From assembly GCF_014851395.1 (NCBI RefSeq), contig NW_024040817.1, forward strand, positions 25,847,140 through 25,911,139: a stretch of DNA of 64,000 nucleotides, read 5' to 3'. The position numbers and the translations under genes were made by a program. A model generated the notes under the pieces. It searched no databases. It was not told the origin of the DNA and saw only the letters and a list, made by a program, of their open reading frames with translations. The stretch's first letter is position 1. Each line of letters begins with the position of its first letter. Origin of the DNA: Micropterus salmoides (Eukaryota > Chordata > Actinopteri > Centrarchiformes > Centrarchidae). Shown here piece by piece: positions 22,736-55,003 of this stretch.

Positions 22736-24333
22736 GGGCTGGTCATATAATTAGAATATCATCAAATTGATTTATTTCAGTAATTACATTCAAAAAGTGA
22801 AACTTGTATAATGTATATATTCATTCCACACAGACTGATATATTTCCAGTGTTCATTCCTTTTAATTTTGATGATCATAACTGACAACTAATGAAAACCC
22901 CAAAATCAGTATCTCAGAAAATTAGAACATTGTGAAAAGGTTCAATATTGAAGACACCTGGTGCCACACTCTAATCAGCTAATTAACTCAAAACATCTGC
23001 AAAGGCCTTTAAATGGTCTCTCAGTTTAGTTCTGTAGGCTACACAATCATGGGGAAGTCTGCTGACTTGACAGCTGTCCAAAAGATGACCATTGACACCT
23101 TGCACAAGGAGGGCAAGACACAAAAGGTCATTGCTAAAGAGGCTGGCTGTTCACAGAGCTCTGTGTCCAAGCACATTAATAGAGAGGCGAAGGGAAGGAA
23201 AAGATGTGGTAGGATAAAAAGAAGTGTATAAACAATAGGGATAACCGCACTCTGGAGAGGATTGTGAAACAAAACCCATTCAAAAATGTGGGGGAGATTC
23301 AGCTGTAGCTGGAGTCAGTGCTTCAAGAACCACCACGCACAGACGTATGCAAGACATGGGTTTCAGCTGTCGCATTCCTTGTGTCAAGCCACTCTTGAAC
23401 AAGACACAGCGTCAGAAGCGTCTCGCCTGGGCTAAAGACAAAAAGGACTGGACTGCTGATGAGTGGTCCAAAGTTATGTTCTCTGATGAAAGTAAATTTT
23501 GCATTTCCTTTGGAAATCAAGGTCCCAGAGTCTGGAGGAAGAGAGGAGAGGCACAGAATCCACGTTGCTTGAAGTCCAGGGTAAAGTTTCCACAGTCAGT
23601 GATGGTTTGGGGTGCCATGTCATCTGCTGGTGTTGGTCCACTGTGTTTTCTGAGGTCCAAGGTCAACGCAGCCGTCTACCAGGACGTTTTAGAGCACTTC
23701 ATGCTTCCTGCTGCTGACCAACTTTATGGAGATGCAGATTTCATTTTCCAACAATAATCGGCACCTGCACACAGTGCCAGTTACCAGTACCTGGTATAAG
23801 GACCATGGTATCCCTGTTCTTAATTGGCCAGCAAACTCGCCTGATCTTACCCCTATAGAAAATCTATGGGGTATTGTGAAGAGGAAGATGCGATAGGCCA
23901 GACCCAACAATGCAGAAGAGCTGAAGGCCACTATCAGAGCAACCTGGGCTCTCATAACACCTGAGCAGTGCCACAGACTGATAGACTCCATGCCACGCCG
24001 TATTGCTGCAGTAATTCAGGCAAAAGGAGCCCCAACTAAGTATTGAGTGCTGTACATGTTCATACTTTTCATGTTCATACTTTTCAGTTGGCCAACATTT
24101 CTAAAAATCCTTTTTTTGTATTGGTCTTAAGTAATATTCAAATTTTGATACTGAGATACTGAATTTGGGATTTTCATTAGTTGTCAGTTTTAATCATCAC
24201 AATTAAATAAACATTTGAAATATATCAGTCTGTGTGTAATGAATGAATATAATATCCAAGTTTTACTTTTTGAATGGAATTACTGAAATACATCAACTTT
24301 TTGATGATATTCTAATGATATGACCAGCACCTG
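22736..24333 (+). mobile_element. Tc1-like transposon with about 200 bp terminal inverted repeats
   Basis: The left end (GCTGGTCATATAATTAGAAT from 22739) and the right end (the same in reverse complement, near 24308-24328) are inverted copies extending about 200 bp each, and TA dinucleotides flank the element at 22734-22735 and 24334-24335. The left tip has lost or changed a few bases. Length is about 1.6 kb. The two long terminal repeats differ at only a minority of positions, so the copy is not ancient, but its gene is broken. Confidence 0.9.
23049..24046 (+). pseudogene. Broken Tc1-like transposase
   Basis: The N-terminal helix-turn-helix segment starts MGKSADLTAVQKM and includes EAGCSQSSVSKH, ending at a stop at 23229-23231. 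The middle part (23347-23757) is in another frame and carries the first catalytic aspartate in MFSDESKF. The second catalytic segment has a stop codon where the aspartate is expected (QQ, stop, SAPAH). The last part, with NSPDLTPIENLWG, is in the third frame and contains a further stop. At least two frameshifts plus nonsense changes make it inactive. Confidence 0.9.
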
Positions 24334-24335
24334 TA

Positions 24336-24780
24336 CAGTAAGTGAGGAGGGCGTGTGCGTGCCTGCGTGTGTGTAGGTGTGCACGTGCCACCAGCTTTTC
24401 AGATCTGGTCATGGCTTTCAAAATAAAAGCTTGAACACGATGGTGCTTGCAGGATTTGCTAACGTTTGAGGATACTATAAGCGTAATGTATGTTTCAGAA
24501 GATGCACACATGCTCCATTGACACATTTTGGAGAAATTGTATTACACATTTTAAAGACAAAGCAAATTAAGGATTGTAAACATGCTCAGCGCTTTTGTTA
24601 AAGCACTGAGCATAGACTGAACAGGCTTTAGAGAGGCACACACTCAAACTTGCATTCATCTTTTCAAAGAACTGATTTTGCCATTGTAATTTTTCACCGC
24701 ATGTGGTACATATTTGGGCTTGCAAACACTAAAACACATTTTAACATTAAAAATAGGCAGCATTTTCTTAATGCCTGTCA
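24336..24780. other. Short non-coding stretch before lpcat1
   Basis: Contains a GT/GC-rich low-complexity patch near 24350-24390 and otherwise AT-rich sequence. The open reading frame that begins at 24650 runs in frame into lpcat1 but has no protein-like features upstream of 24998. Confidence 0.5.
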
Positions 24781-24809
24781 CGGCCAAAGGGACCTTATTT
24801 TGAAGATTA

Positions 24810-24818
24810 ACCGGAAGT
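24810..24818 (+). promoter_or_regulatory. ETS-type site (ACCGGAAGT) in the probable lpcat1 promoter
   Basis: ACCGGAAGT, the core bound by ETS factors such as GABPA, is followed at once by CACGTC and lies 180 bp upstream of the lpcat1 start codon in a locally GC-rich stretch without a TATA box. It is a plausible core promoter of a broadly expressed gene. The motif is seen; its use is inferred. Confidence 0.45.
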
Positions 24819-24997
24819 CACGTCGTTTCATCTGGCTAGCAGCTAGCTTGGCGCCTCCTCCACGCCCAGCATCACTCTCCTCCCGTCCGACAAGAAGACA
24901 CTTCTACGCCACAAAACGACGAGCTCAACTAACGTTACGGGACATTTTGGAAACGACTTGTCTATCTTCATTTTATTTTGGTGTCAGGTCGTCAGCA

Positions 24998-45954
<20,957 letters not shown>

Positions 45955-46935
45955 AGAGGGGACTTTAATCCAACCACTCCATTTATCTTCTCTATCTGAT
46001 GTAACAGCATCTTCGAATGCTGCTGCTTGCCTACCACCGCTGTGCCTTTTAAGTGCCGGTAGAGAAAGAGGAATAGAAGGGGAAAAACAAAGTTGTTCGG
46101 AGCGATAAGGATGATGGAATCTCCACTCCATCACTTATCTCGGTTCTCTTCTGAACTTTTTTCTATTGCCTTCCATAATTTTTTGTCCTTGTGATATAAA
46201 GAAATGGGTTTTTTTCTCCTCTGCAAATAAGTTATTTATTTTAAAGTTATAAAAGGAAGGGTCTTAGGCAAATGGACAATAGCATGTTGCCCTCTCCTGC
46301 TGCTCTTTATTTACATAGTGTAGATAGAAACTTTACTTTCAGGTAAAAAGGAACAGGATATACTCTGTTCTATGATAAGACTGGGATGTTATCACGCCAA
46401 ACTATGTAACAGATACTCCATAAGTTCAGCAAAAGCACCAAAAGAGAGAAATCTGCCTCTTACTGCAAATTCCTTACTTCAAACAGCTATGTTACTGCCA
46501 TAAATATACAAACAAAGAACCCTTGCAAAAAGAAATTTTGACCAAAAAAAGGGTTGATGGTTGATAATCCAAATGTTTTTTTTAATTATTTTTTTTATTT
46601 GGTAATATGATGAGTAATGTTATGGCTGTTTTGCAAAATTTTAATGTAAATTTTCTCTACCTTCAAGGAAAATTATTTTTTAACAGTCTAGTTTTTCTTA
46701 GAAAAGCATTTAAGGGGAGGATTGTTTGGTATTTTTGGAGCAGAAATCATTCCTTTAAACCTCCGACACATACTGCATCTTCATTTTCTTAAGCATTTCT
46801 ACGCTGGCTTAAATATTGATCTCAGGTGGTTTACGCTGGACTGACACATTTTGTACCTTAAGGCTGCACTGTTCCTGTAATCTTTAAATTTATCAATTAA
46901 ATGCCGAATTCAAAGCGACTTGCTTTTATTTTATG

Positions 46936-46941
46936 AATAAA
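46936..46941 (+). terminator. Poly(A) signal of lpcat1
   Basis: AATAAA about 980 bases after the lpcat1 stop codon. No earlier canonical hexamer was noticed in this AT-rich 3' UTR. Confidence 0.55.
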
Positions 46942-46959
46942 ATGGTTTCAATTTTGTGT

Positions 46960-48310
46960 TGTTGTCACCATCTGTCTTTATCCACTAGGTGGAGCTCTGC
47001 TTTCACCAGTTTATTTGAAGGGGTTCAACTTTCTGACTCCCTCAAACTGACTTGCAATACTGACATGAGTCAAGTCAGTGGTTATCATATTTCATAAATC
47101 CCTCATTGTTGACATTTTGTAAATAGCTTTATTTACTTGCTCAGCTATAGATTGTGTCCATATGATCAAGATTTTTTTTTTTTTTCTGTTTCACTTTTGG
47201 TGATCATCCAGTAGCTTTCTTTCAGGCTGTACCTCCCTGCTATTGAGCTCATATTGGTGCGTGTTTTCTGAGTCCACATGGTGGTGCTAGCTGCCTAAGC
47301 TATACACACCTAAGAGCCCATGCACCACTGCCCACCTGATGGACAGGAAAAGCATTACCTCATCCCTTTCTTTCATTCCTTCAGGCAAAAATAGACAGAT
47401 TAAGCCCAGGCTTTGATGAGAGAAGCCTACAGAGGAGGTGTGGAAACTGGGAGAGAGGGATAGAGATGGAGGAGAGAGACTAAATGGATCGTTCTGCTCC
47501 AAATCCAATTCCTAATAGCTGGAGGGAGGGTGGGTGGGAGGAGGGAGAAGAAAACAGTCAAAGAGTGGCGGGAGAGGGGGAGTGGAGATATCACGTCTAA
47601 CAATTAAGACCTGCCTTCAGGGTCTAAAGAAGAAGCTTTGTTGAGAACATATAAATTGCTCATTGAGCACTGCCTCTCTGCAGTCTCTCTCAGATACTCC
47701 TGCCTCAAAGGAATCTGCCATAAAAGACAGCAGCTGAAGCCCACAGCCCACCACATGAGGCCTGGAATCTGTTCACAGTATCCGGGGATCCATCTCCAGC
47801 CGTCATCCCGGCCAAGCAAAATCCCCCCTACAGTAAACACAACCTGGATCTTATCCCAGTGACTGTAGCTGAAGAAACATCACAGCACATCCACTGGAGA
47901 TCCCTTGTGGTTACTGAACTTTGCAGGGTCAAAGATCCAGGTCCACTAACGGTTGTCTTGTTTATTTTTGTTGTGTAGGCCAAGTGGATGAGTCTCTTGA
48001 TAGGAAATAGTTTTTTCTGAGTCAGGTTGTGGAGGTCTGGACTGGCAGTTAAAATATTTTGAATAAATGTTTTATCTTCTTTGTGTTTAACGCAGGCCAA
48101 TGTGATATTATAGCAAAGGTTTTAGCAAATGGGACCTCTGAAACATCTACCTCTGTTATTCCCACTGGATACTTGGATTAGTGGGTACTTGGAAAGATTG
48201 TGGAGTAGCAAGTTCAGTTACCTTAATATAATGTTTTCAATGAATGAATTATGATTTCATTGAAAAAGTATTTCCACATATTAAGACAGTGTATGGCATG
48301 GCATCTATAC
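46960..48310. other. Non-coding DNA downstream of lpcat1
   Basis: No gene is recognised. Purine-rich from about 47400 to 47640, including the G-quadruplex motif listed separately. The frames at 47604-47862 have no domain on either strand. Confidence 0.5.
47524..47538 (+). other. G-quadruplex motif with single-base loops
   Basis: GGGAGGGTGGGTGGG: four G triplets separated by single bases, the arrangement known to form very stable parallel quadruplexes. It lies about 580 bp beyond the lpcat1 poly(A) signal, in a longer purine-rich tract (GAGGAGGG follows). Confidence 0.8.
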
Positions 48311-48314
48311 AGTT

Positions 48315-48640
48315 AGCTAAAAGGAATGGATAAACAGCTGAGATGGTAAGCTAAAAGTAATGCTAAATGGTTTGAACAGTAAACTAAAAGTAACCTAATG
48401 GATGAATGGTTAAAATGATTAATAATTGTAATGGTTGAAATGGTAGTCTAAAATGTAATGGATAAATAATTGAAAAAAAGGAAGATACGTAGTTGAAATA
48501 GACAAACGTAATGGATTACTCACTCAAGTTAGCTAAAAGTTATGGATAAATGGTTGAAATAAACAACTAAAAGTAGCCTAATGGATAAACATTTGAAATA
48601 GATAAAAGCAATTGATCATTAAAGCTAATAGTTAAAACAA
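48315..48640. repeat. Degenerate minisatellite, unit about 33-38 bp
   Basis: About nine imperfect units of the type AGCTAAAAGTAATGGATAAA followed by TGGTTGAAAT, for example from 48315, 48350, 48385, 48530 and 48565. Unit length varies through small deletions, so it is an old tandem array. No coding potential. Confidence 0.7.
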
Positions 48641-49139
48641 TGGTCAGAACCACTAATCCCAGGGACCTTGTAAAATTATATGTATCCCCTATCTTAAATT
48701 AGGAAAATCTCGTATTTATTTGACCCAGCAATCGTAGCTATTTTTTCCCCTTTCATTGTTTAATTCCTGTTCAGCTGGCATTATTCAATCAAACTGCATT
48801 TCAGTGGGTTTTAGCTGTGACCTGATTCTGCTTAACTACTCATTGCTAGTGTGAAATGTGTTTTGCTGGGAGTGATTGATGACACATCTGAGCAAACATG
48901 TCTCCTGTCCCTCAGCTTCAGGTTGTGGTTTTATCATGCTCATCAGTCCATTGAGTTCATTGGGGGGAAAAAAAAGCACAGTAAATCCCTCCCTGTTCAG
49001 GAAATAAGTCAGAAATTAGGAAAGAAACACACAGTTTATACAGTATTACACAATTGTGAAAGACATTTATTTATTTTCTTAAATGGAGATCACAATTGAT
49101 ACAGCAGGTCAGACTAAACGGAACAGCCACATCAGGAAA

Positions 49140-50570
49140 GAAGTGGTTTTACATTTCATTTGATAATAAACCATTGGCCAAGTTTTCTGATGGTGCTTTG
49201 AGCTAAATGCTAACATCAGCATGCCTACATGCTTCCAGTGACAATAGCCATGTTTCCATCCAATTGTCATGCAAATTTTAAGCGTACTTTTGAAATGTCG
49301 CAAAAAAGACATTGCGATATATGTGCGTTTCCATCAGCTGGTTTGGAGCAAATAAATCAGGTTACGGCAAGCGTAGTTATGTCAGTAGTTGACGTTACAC
49401 ATGGCTGTAATAAACAAGACGTATGGGTTCCAAACCAGAAACAAAACCACTTGCTTGAACCTGATGGCAATTCATCTCAGAAGAGGTCCTCAGAAATGTG
49501 TTGCCAAACTGCTACCAGCCGTCTCCCCACGTTATGGGAATATCCGGTGTTATGCAGCGTTTTGCATGCCTACTGAGAATTGCATGAACCTCCAAATAAT
49601 GCTTTTAAATACTATAATATCCTTTGTGGGGTTCATGCATACATGATACATGATTCTAACTATATAGCCTATTCTTTGAACGTTTAGAGTCATTAATATT
49701 TTATTACACTCAGTAAAAGTAGCATTCACTGAGATTCAGCAAAAATATGGGGTGGTAACCCCGTTTGATAAGTGTGCACAGCAAAGTATCTGAAAAGGAC
49801 CTTTAAAAGGTGAATGCATAATTTGGCAGAACAGATGAGGCTACCTGCCGAGATTTGCATACACCTCTTTTCTCAGCACAGCCTCACCAGGAAGGAAGGA
49901 GGTGCAGGAAATTCTTGCACCTCAGCAGCAGAAACAGCTGATCAGACGAGTTATAAGTTCACTACATCAGAACTTATTCGGAAAAAAGTGTTTCCATTTT
50001 CCATTTAGCGCATTAACTATTTTTCGACAAAAGCAAAAACCACCTCAAGCGAGCATAAAAACATTTTGCAAAATTAAGGATTTTGTTTCTTATTTGGCCG
50101 TTTCTTTCAACCTTTTCTAATGCCATAGCCTACTTCAAAATGCGCATTAAAAAACGGTGATGGAAGCACGGTTAATGTGAACATGGGGATGTCTAGCAGG
50201 TATAATGTACACCATGTTCACAATCTTAGTGTAGCATGTTAGCATGCTAACATTTGCTATTTAAACCCAAAATCCACCCAACCAAACTGAACCAATACTG
50301 GCCTAATGGGCAAATTCAAAGGAAGTCCACCACCACTGAATTAAGTGAATCAATTGTGAAACAATTCATCATCCAGCGGGGAACCTGAAAATCTGTACCA
50401 AATTTTCACAACAACAGGTCTATTAGTTGTGGGGACATTTCACTCAAAACAAGAAGTCAGGGGATCACCAAAGTTATTAGGATTCATACTCTGGGGACCA
50501 TGAATGTCAATCCATCTTACAGTTGTAAACATTAGTATACAGTTGATATTTCAGTCTGGACCAAAGTGCT
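49140..50570 (-). mobile_element. Dispersed repeat family A, copy 3, split by a later insertion
   Basis: The flanks (49140-49246 and 50172-50570) form a reverse-orientation copy of the repeat seen at 32420-32700; GGATTCATACTCTGGGGACC (near 50480) is the best-matching stretch. The copy is interrupted by a separate inverted-repeat element at about 49247-50171, so it was in place first. Confidence 0.6.
49247..50171. mobile_element. Inverted-repeat element nested in repeat family A
   Basis: The left tip CCATGTTTCCATC and the right tip GATGGAAGCACGG are reverse complements with two differences, bounding about 925 bp. The arms also share ATGCGCATT-type and TTTTGCAAA-type words. No transposase frame is present. 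The frame at 49229-49646 shows no known domain. Confidence 0.6.
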
Positions 50571-53159
50571 GAAAAACTGACATTACCGTGTCTTTTCTTC
50601 GCACAGAATTAATGCAGCCTGCTGATGATACTCAAGAAGTAGGATGGCACTCCTCCTCATCTGTTTATCATTGTTTCCATCTTCTCTTTTGCCAGTGGTT
50701 TACGGTGGATTTAATAAACATAGTCAACATTGTGACTTTTATGTGATTGGATGTTTGTTCAGCTCACTTTGTTCTGGTTGGGAGCACAAAGCAGCATGAC
50801 ATTTGTGGGCTGCCTGTGGAGGTTTTACACTTTTCCTGTATTCTTGTTTGGGCTATTGGCCTCACACCACAGATATACTCCTCTTTGCCCTCATGAGGGT
50901 TTTGTGCACTGCCTGCTCCAAAAACAGAGTGAGGTAGGTGTTGAAGGAGGGATGCATGCTTTTATCAGATTCTTCTGAGTCACTTCCATGTTTTCATAGT
51001 CCCACCTGCTCACTTTTGAACATCCCTCCATGTATCCAAATGTGTTTTCCATTTTTGATACATCAAATGTCAGAAACAAGACACAAAAAAATTGTATTTC
51101 TTCAAAAAAGAAATAGGCCCCCTGCTGTTTTACTAAAATCAGATTCAAGCACCAGAGGCAATGCTGCTTTTTAGAGAATTTCATGTTGCGTTTTCATCCC
51201 CATTAGCATTACAGCTACGATAACTAGATGTGATTTTGATTTGAAACACACTTACCCAACAGTATCAATGTGCTTAATGGTTTGGAATTTTAAAAAATGT
51301 CAAGCAACCCTTTCAGCTCACAGCCAAGTATAAGGCTTTTGAAAATGGATATGTGCATGTGCCTGCTCTCTGAGTGCTGCATTTTGATGGTATATTGCCA
51401 AACAAGTATTTTCATCCTTTATGCTTTTCCTCTATGTTGCATATAATGTATGTGGCATTGAAACATGCTCATGATCAAGGAGCCCTCACAATAAAAGACA
51501 CACTGTGCTGTATGGAATCCATTAGCCACTGAGACAAGCAGGGAGGCAACACTTGTGTTCAGAGATGGAGAGATAGCGAGATTGTGGCTGAAAGGTTCAA
51601 GGCGAGTACCAAGAAAATAAATCAGAAATTGGCTGATGCGATTGTCAGTGTGCAAACAGGATGTAGAGCCTGTCAGGTAGAACAGGCTGTGAGCAACATC
51701 AGAGAGCAGGCTGGGCTTTCTATAGAGAAGAATCGCCAGGGCAAGCACAATTACTGTGATGACAAATGTTATAAATGGAGATGGAACACTAAAGGCCTGG
51801 CTACAAACACTGCGAGTGAGGCTGATTAGGGAGCGTACCTTTTTTCATGCTTTCATCCATTTACTACAAATCATGAATCCAATATATTACTGCTGACTAT
51901 TTTGCAAACCATACTTTGGTGTTTCAGATTTCAGACACCTATCAGGTGACAGTCTTTGGCTTCCACGTGTGTCCATCATTTTGACGTAAGACTGGTGCAC
52001 TTAAACGACATTGACAATACTAGAACTGTGGACCCTGAGAGAACTTAAGTTTAAGGAGTCTGCTAATTGTTTTTCACACTGTATGGAAAGAATGAAAACT
52101 TGGAACGGTACAGAAAAGACATCTAAAAATCTGATGTTTTATAACATATTTTAGAAATTGTCAGCGATAACACAACGTATAAACCCAATTTACACTTGGA
52201 CTGTCTAATTCTTCTTTGAACAAAAAGTATCAGGCAGTAATGTTTGAAAGAGCAACAAATATTCTATATATAGATATACAGTATATTCTATATTTTCTTA
52301 TTGTCAGTAACCACCAGACCATAATCATGTGCGCCTCGACACTTAAATGCCCCCTTCCCCATGCTCATTGGTTCCTACTAAAGACGTAAACCTTCTAAAT
52401 AAGTCACAAATATATTTTAAATTTTAAACAAGTGTAATAAAATGTCATGTTTCCACAGAAACGATGATGTTGAATCACACACAGCACCCCTCCCCCCTCC
52501 CAGTTCCTGAAGGTGATACCAGACTGAGTGAGTTACATGAGATGGCTGAAAAAATAAAACAAAAAAGCTTTTCTTTTTTCATATTTCTTGTTTTTATTGG
52601 TAGCTCTTTGCATCATGCTGTCATATGTTATGGTTCTTTATCAATTTTTTATTAACTTGACATCCCTGTGAATGTCCTGTATCTTTGTGGTATTGAACAT
52701 TATAATAGGTATGTAGGTTTTGTAAAGCTGATTAGAAACCAGATACAGGTCTAATTTATCACATCCAGTTGGCGGTAGGTCGTCAATTTGCCTGCAGCAG
52801 GCTGTCAGCAGGACTGAGGCCTGTGTGTGGTTGAATATGTAAGTGTGTGAGCGTCCATCCTGCCTTCAGCATCAGTCCTTTTCACTGCAGCCATAATTAC
52901 CACTGTCTGAGGGTAACCAACAGTGGCGGATCTCATTATGCCATGATATGGGGTCGCGTCTGCATATACAGCCACACATACACTGCCTATTTACATATGA
53001 ATGTATCCAGTTTTGCACACACATCCACAAGTAGGCACACACTCATCTATCCACCCACCCATACACACGCACAAACACAGCATTTACATATAAAAGCGTT
53101 AATGTGTGACACACACATTACATAGTACACACACACAGCAGCCTATTCATACATGCACC
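50571..53159. other. Gene-free DNA
   Basis: No recognisable gene. The segment 51390-51830, with an 81-codon frame at 51584-51829, is non-repetitive and might be conserved, but the frame resembles no family I know. Around 52960-53140 there are CA-rich low-complexity patches. The rest is AT-rich. Confidence 0.45.
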
Positions 53160-53660
53160 TCACACTCATGGGCTACTCATAAATTTAGACACTTCCGTCA
53201 GAAGGCCCTCGCCAGCCGACAGGGAAATGAACCCAATATAGCATCCCAGAGATAAGCCAGTGACTCTGGAAGCAGAACTAATATTATTTGCACGGTGTCG
53301 AACGTTTATCTGGCGCTGCCTGCAAAGTGATGGTTCGGTGTCACTTTTGTTTAATAATGATGTGCCAATAGTAATATGCCTGCTGGCTGGAAACCTATTA
53401 CAGTTCAAAAGATTATCCAAATACAATCTAATTTGGAATATTGCATTTTGACAGCCTGTGACTGGAGGAGGTGGGATGGTAATGCGATATTTTCTTTCCT
53501 TTTTAAAAATTCCAATTAACATTTTTAATGCTCAACAAACCAATGGTGGCTGCAAATATGCAGAGGTGTTTGACTGTGCCAAATCGCCTGATGGGTTTCA
53601 GACAAAAGAGAGTGGTAAAATAACTTTTGCACAATGCAAACTTTTGATTAGGTGAGTGTC
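53160..53660. promoter_or_regulatory. Candidate conserved non-coding element
   Basis: About 500 bp without repeat features, of even base composition, with homeodomain-type cores (CAATCTAATTTGG near 53424, TTTAATAATGATG near 53349) and CCAATGGTGGC near 53540. It contrasts with the repeat-rich surroundings. It might act on a gene of this block; the call is by inspection only. Confidence 0.3.
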
Positions 53661-54899
53661 ATGTTTGGGCTCTCCTGTCAGTTGACTTTAAATTGACATT
53701 GTGAACAAGAGATAATCTTTAAATAAACGGGAGGAGAGGAAACACTGTCAAACTGTTGTACCCTATGAACACAAAAAAATTCCTTTTTTTACATTCATCA
53801 ACGCTACACTAAGTAAAGAACCCTTACCCACGACCTACTTTAATATCACATAGATTTACACAGCCTGTAAATTAGTATTATGCAAATACTGCTTATCCAC
53901 TGTTAGACCAACAGAACTCAACGTTTACAGATCTACACTTATTACACAGCCTATTTTTCTTAAAGACACAATAACCATCCAAAAAGCTACTTACCACCAA
54001 TATTACTTCATTGAGATCTGTCTATGCCTGGTCTTTATACCTACAACCTTCCTTATTATCACCTTCCTGTTATAAATACTTAACCAAGACAGATCAACAC
54101 TGTAGAGGAAATTGTTGAAAAAAGGGAACACCTTTGCTAGTTATTAAAATTAAGTTATTAAAATTGAAATTAAAATCCACCTTAGATCTTCCGACATAGT
54201 TATATATCATCAATATCTAATGTTTAATGTATTCCTGGAGTTTATTATTTCTTGATGAAGTGTTTTAATTTACTTTTTTTGTTCATACTCACTTCCCCTC
54301 AATTTATCTCATCTACGGTTTCTCTTCAGTTAGTGATGTCCTGCTTTTCAATGAAGGAATTTTGACAACCACCAGAGAAGCAGTGAATTGTTGCTTCAAT
54401 CACAGTGGGTGTCTGGGTATATTAATGTCATGGTAGTAGACCTATAATTTCATCTGACTTTTGGATGGTTTAAGATCTTGAGCTTTGAATTTTTAATTTG
54501 CAATACCCTTAACTTTGTCCTGTCTGTCTTGTTTATTGTTACATCATGTGTCGGTGTAAGATGTCTCATAAAATGCCAAGTACAGTCGTAACCACCTGGT
54601 AGAAATGTAAGATTTTCTATGAAAAGATTGCCTGTTCACAGGTTTGTTGTTCAGCTTATGGTTCTATAACTAACATTGACAGGCACATTTGTAGCAAAAA
54701 AAGTAAGTAGGTAAGGAATGGATTTACTGAAATTTAATTACACAAATCAGTGTACCCACTAATCCGGTCACCAATTTCTGCTATCACAGTAACCCACCTT
54801 TTTAGACTAGCTTTTAACATCAAATAGAGCCACTTGCTCTCATGTATTTCCGCACCACATGTTTTTATCTACTGTTTGTATATTTTATATTATGCTATT
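53661..54899. other. AT-rich gene-free DNA
   Basis: Nothing recognisable beyond AT-rich sequence; no frame of note. Confidence 0.5.
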
Positions 54900-55003
54900 T
54901 ATGTTTTTAATCGGTTTTAAATGTACATAACTTCTTTTACCTGTAAAGTGTCTTTGAGTGTCCTGAAAAGCGCTATAGAAATAAAATGTATTATTATTAT
55001 TAG
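54900..55003 (+). repeat. LINE-type 3' tail with (ATT)n
   Basis: GTAAAGTGTCTTTGAGTGTC, then AAAAGCGCTATAGAAATAAA, ends in a run of ATT units. This is the usual look of the 3' end of a fish L2-type LINE or a SINE sharing its tail. The remainder of the element is not recognisable. Confidence 0.55.

Noticed and set aside
24650..24997. In-frame N-terminal extension of lpcat1
   Set aside because: The upstream frame is open by chance; it crosses the promoter-like ETS site, and the conserved protein begins shortly before GRNPFVHEL.
48315..48640. Possible CRISPR-like array
   Set aside because: Units are directly adjacent and variable with no unique spacers, and the DNA is a vertebrate chromosome.
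51584..51829. 81-codon frame ending GLATNTASEAD
   Set aside because: Charged and plausible in composition, but no homologue is recognised and no transcript signals are seen.
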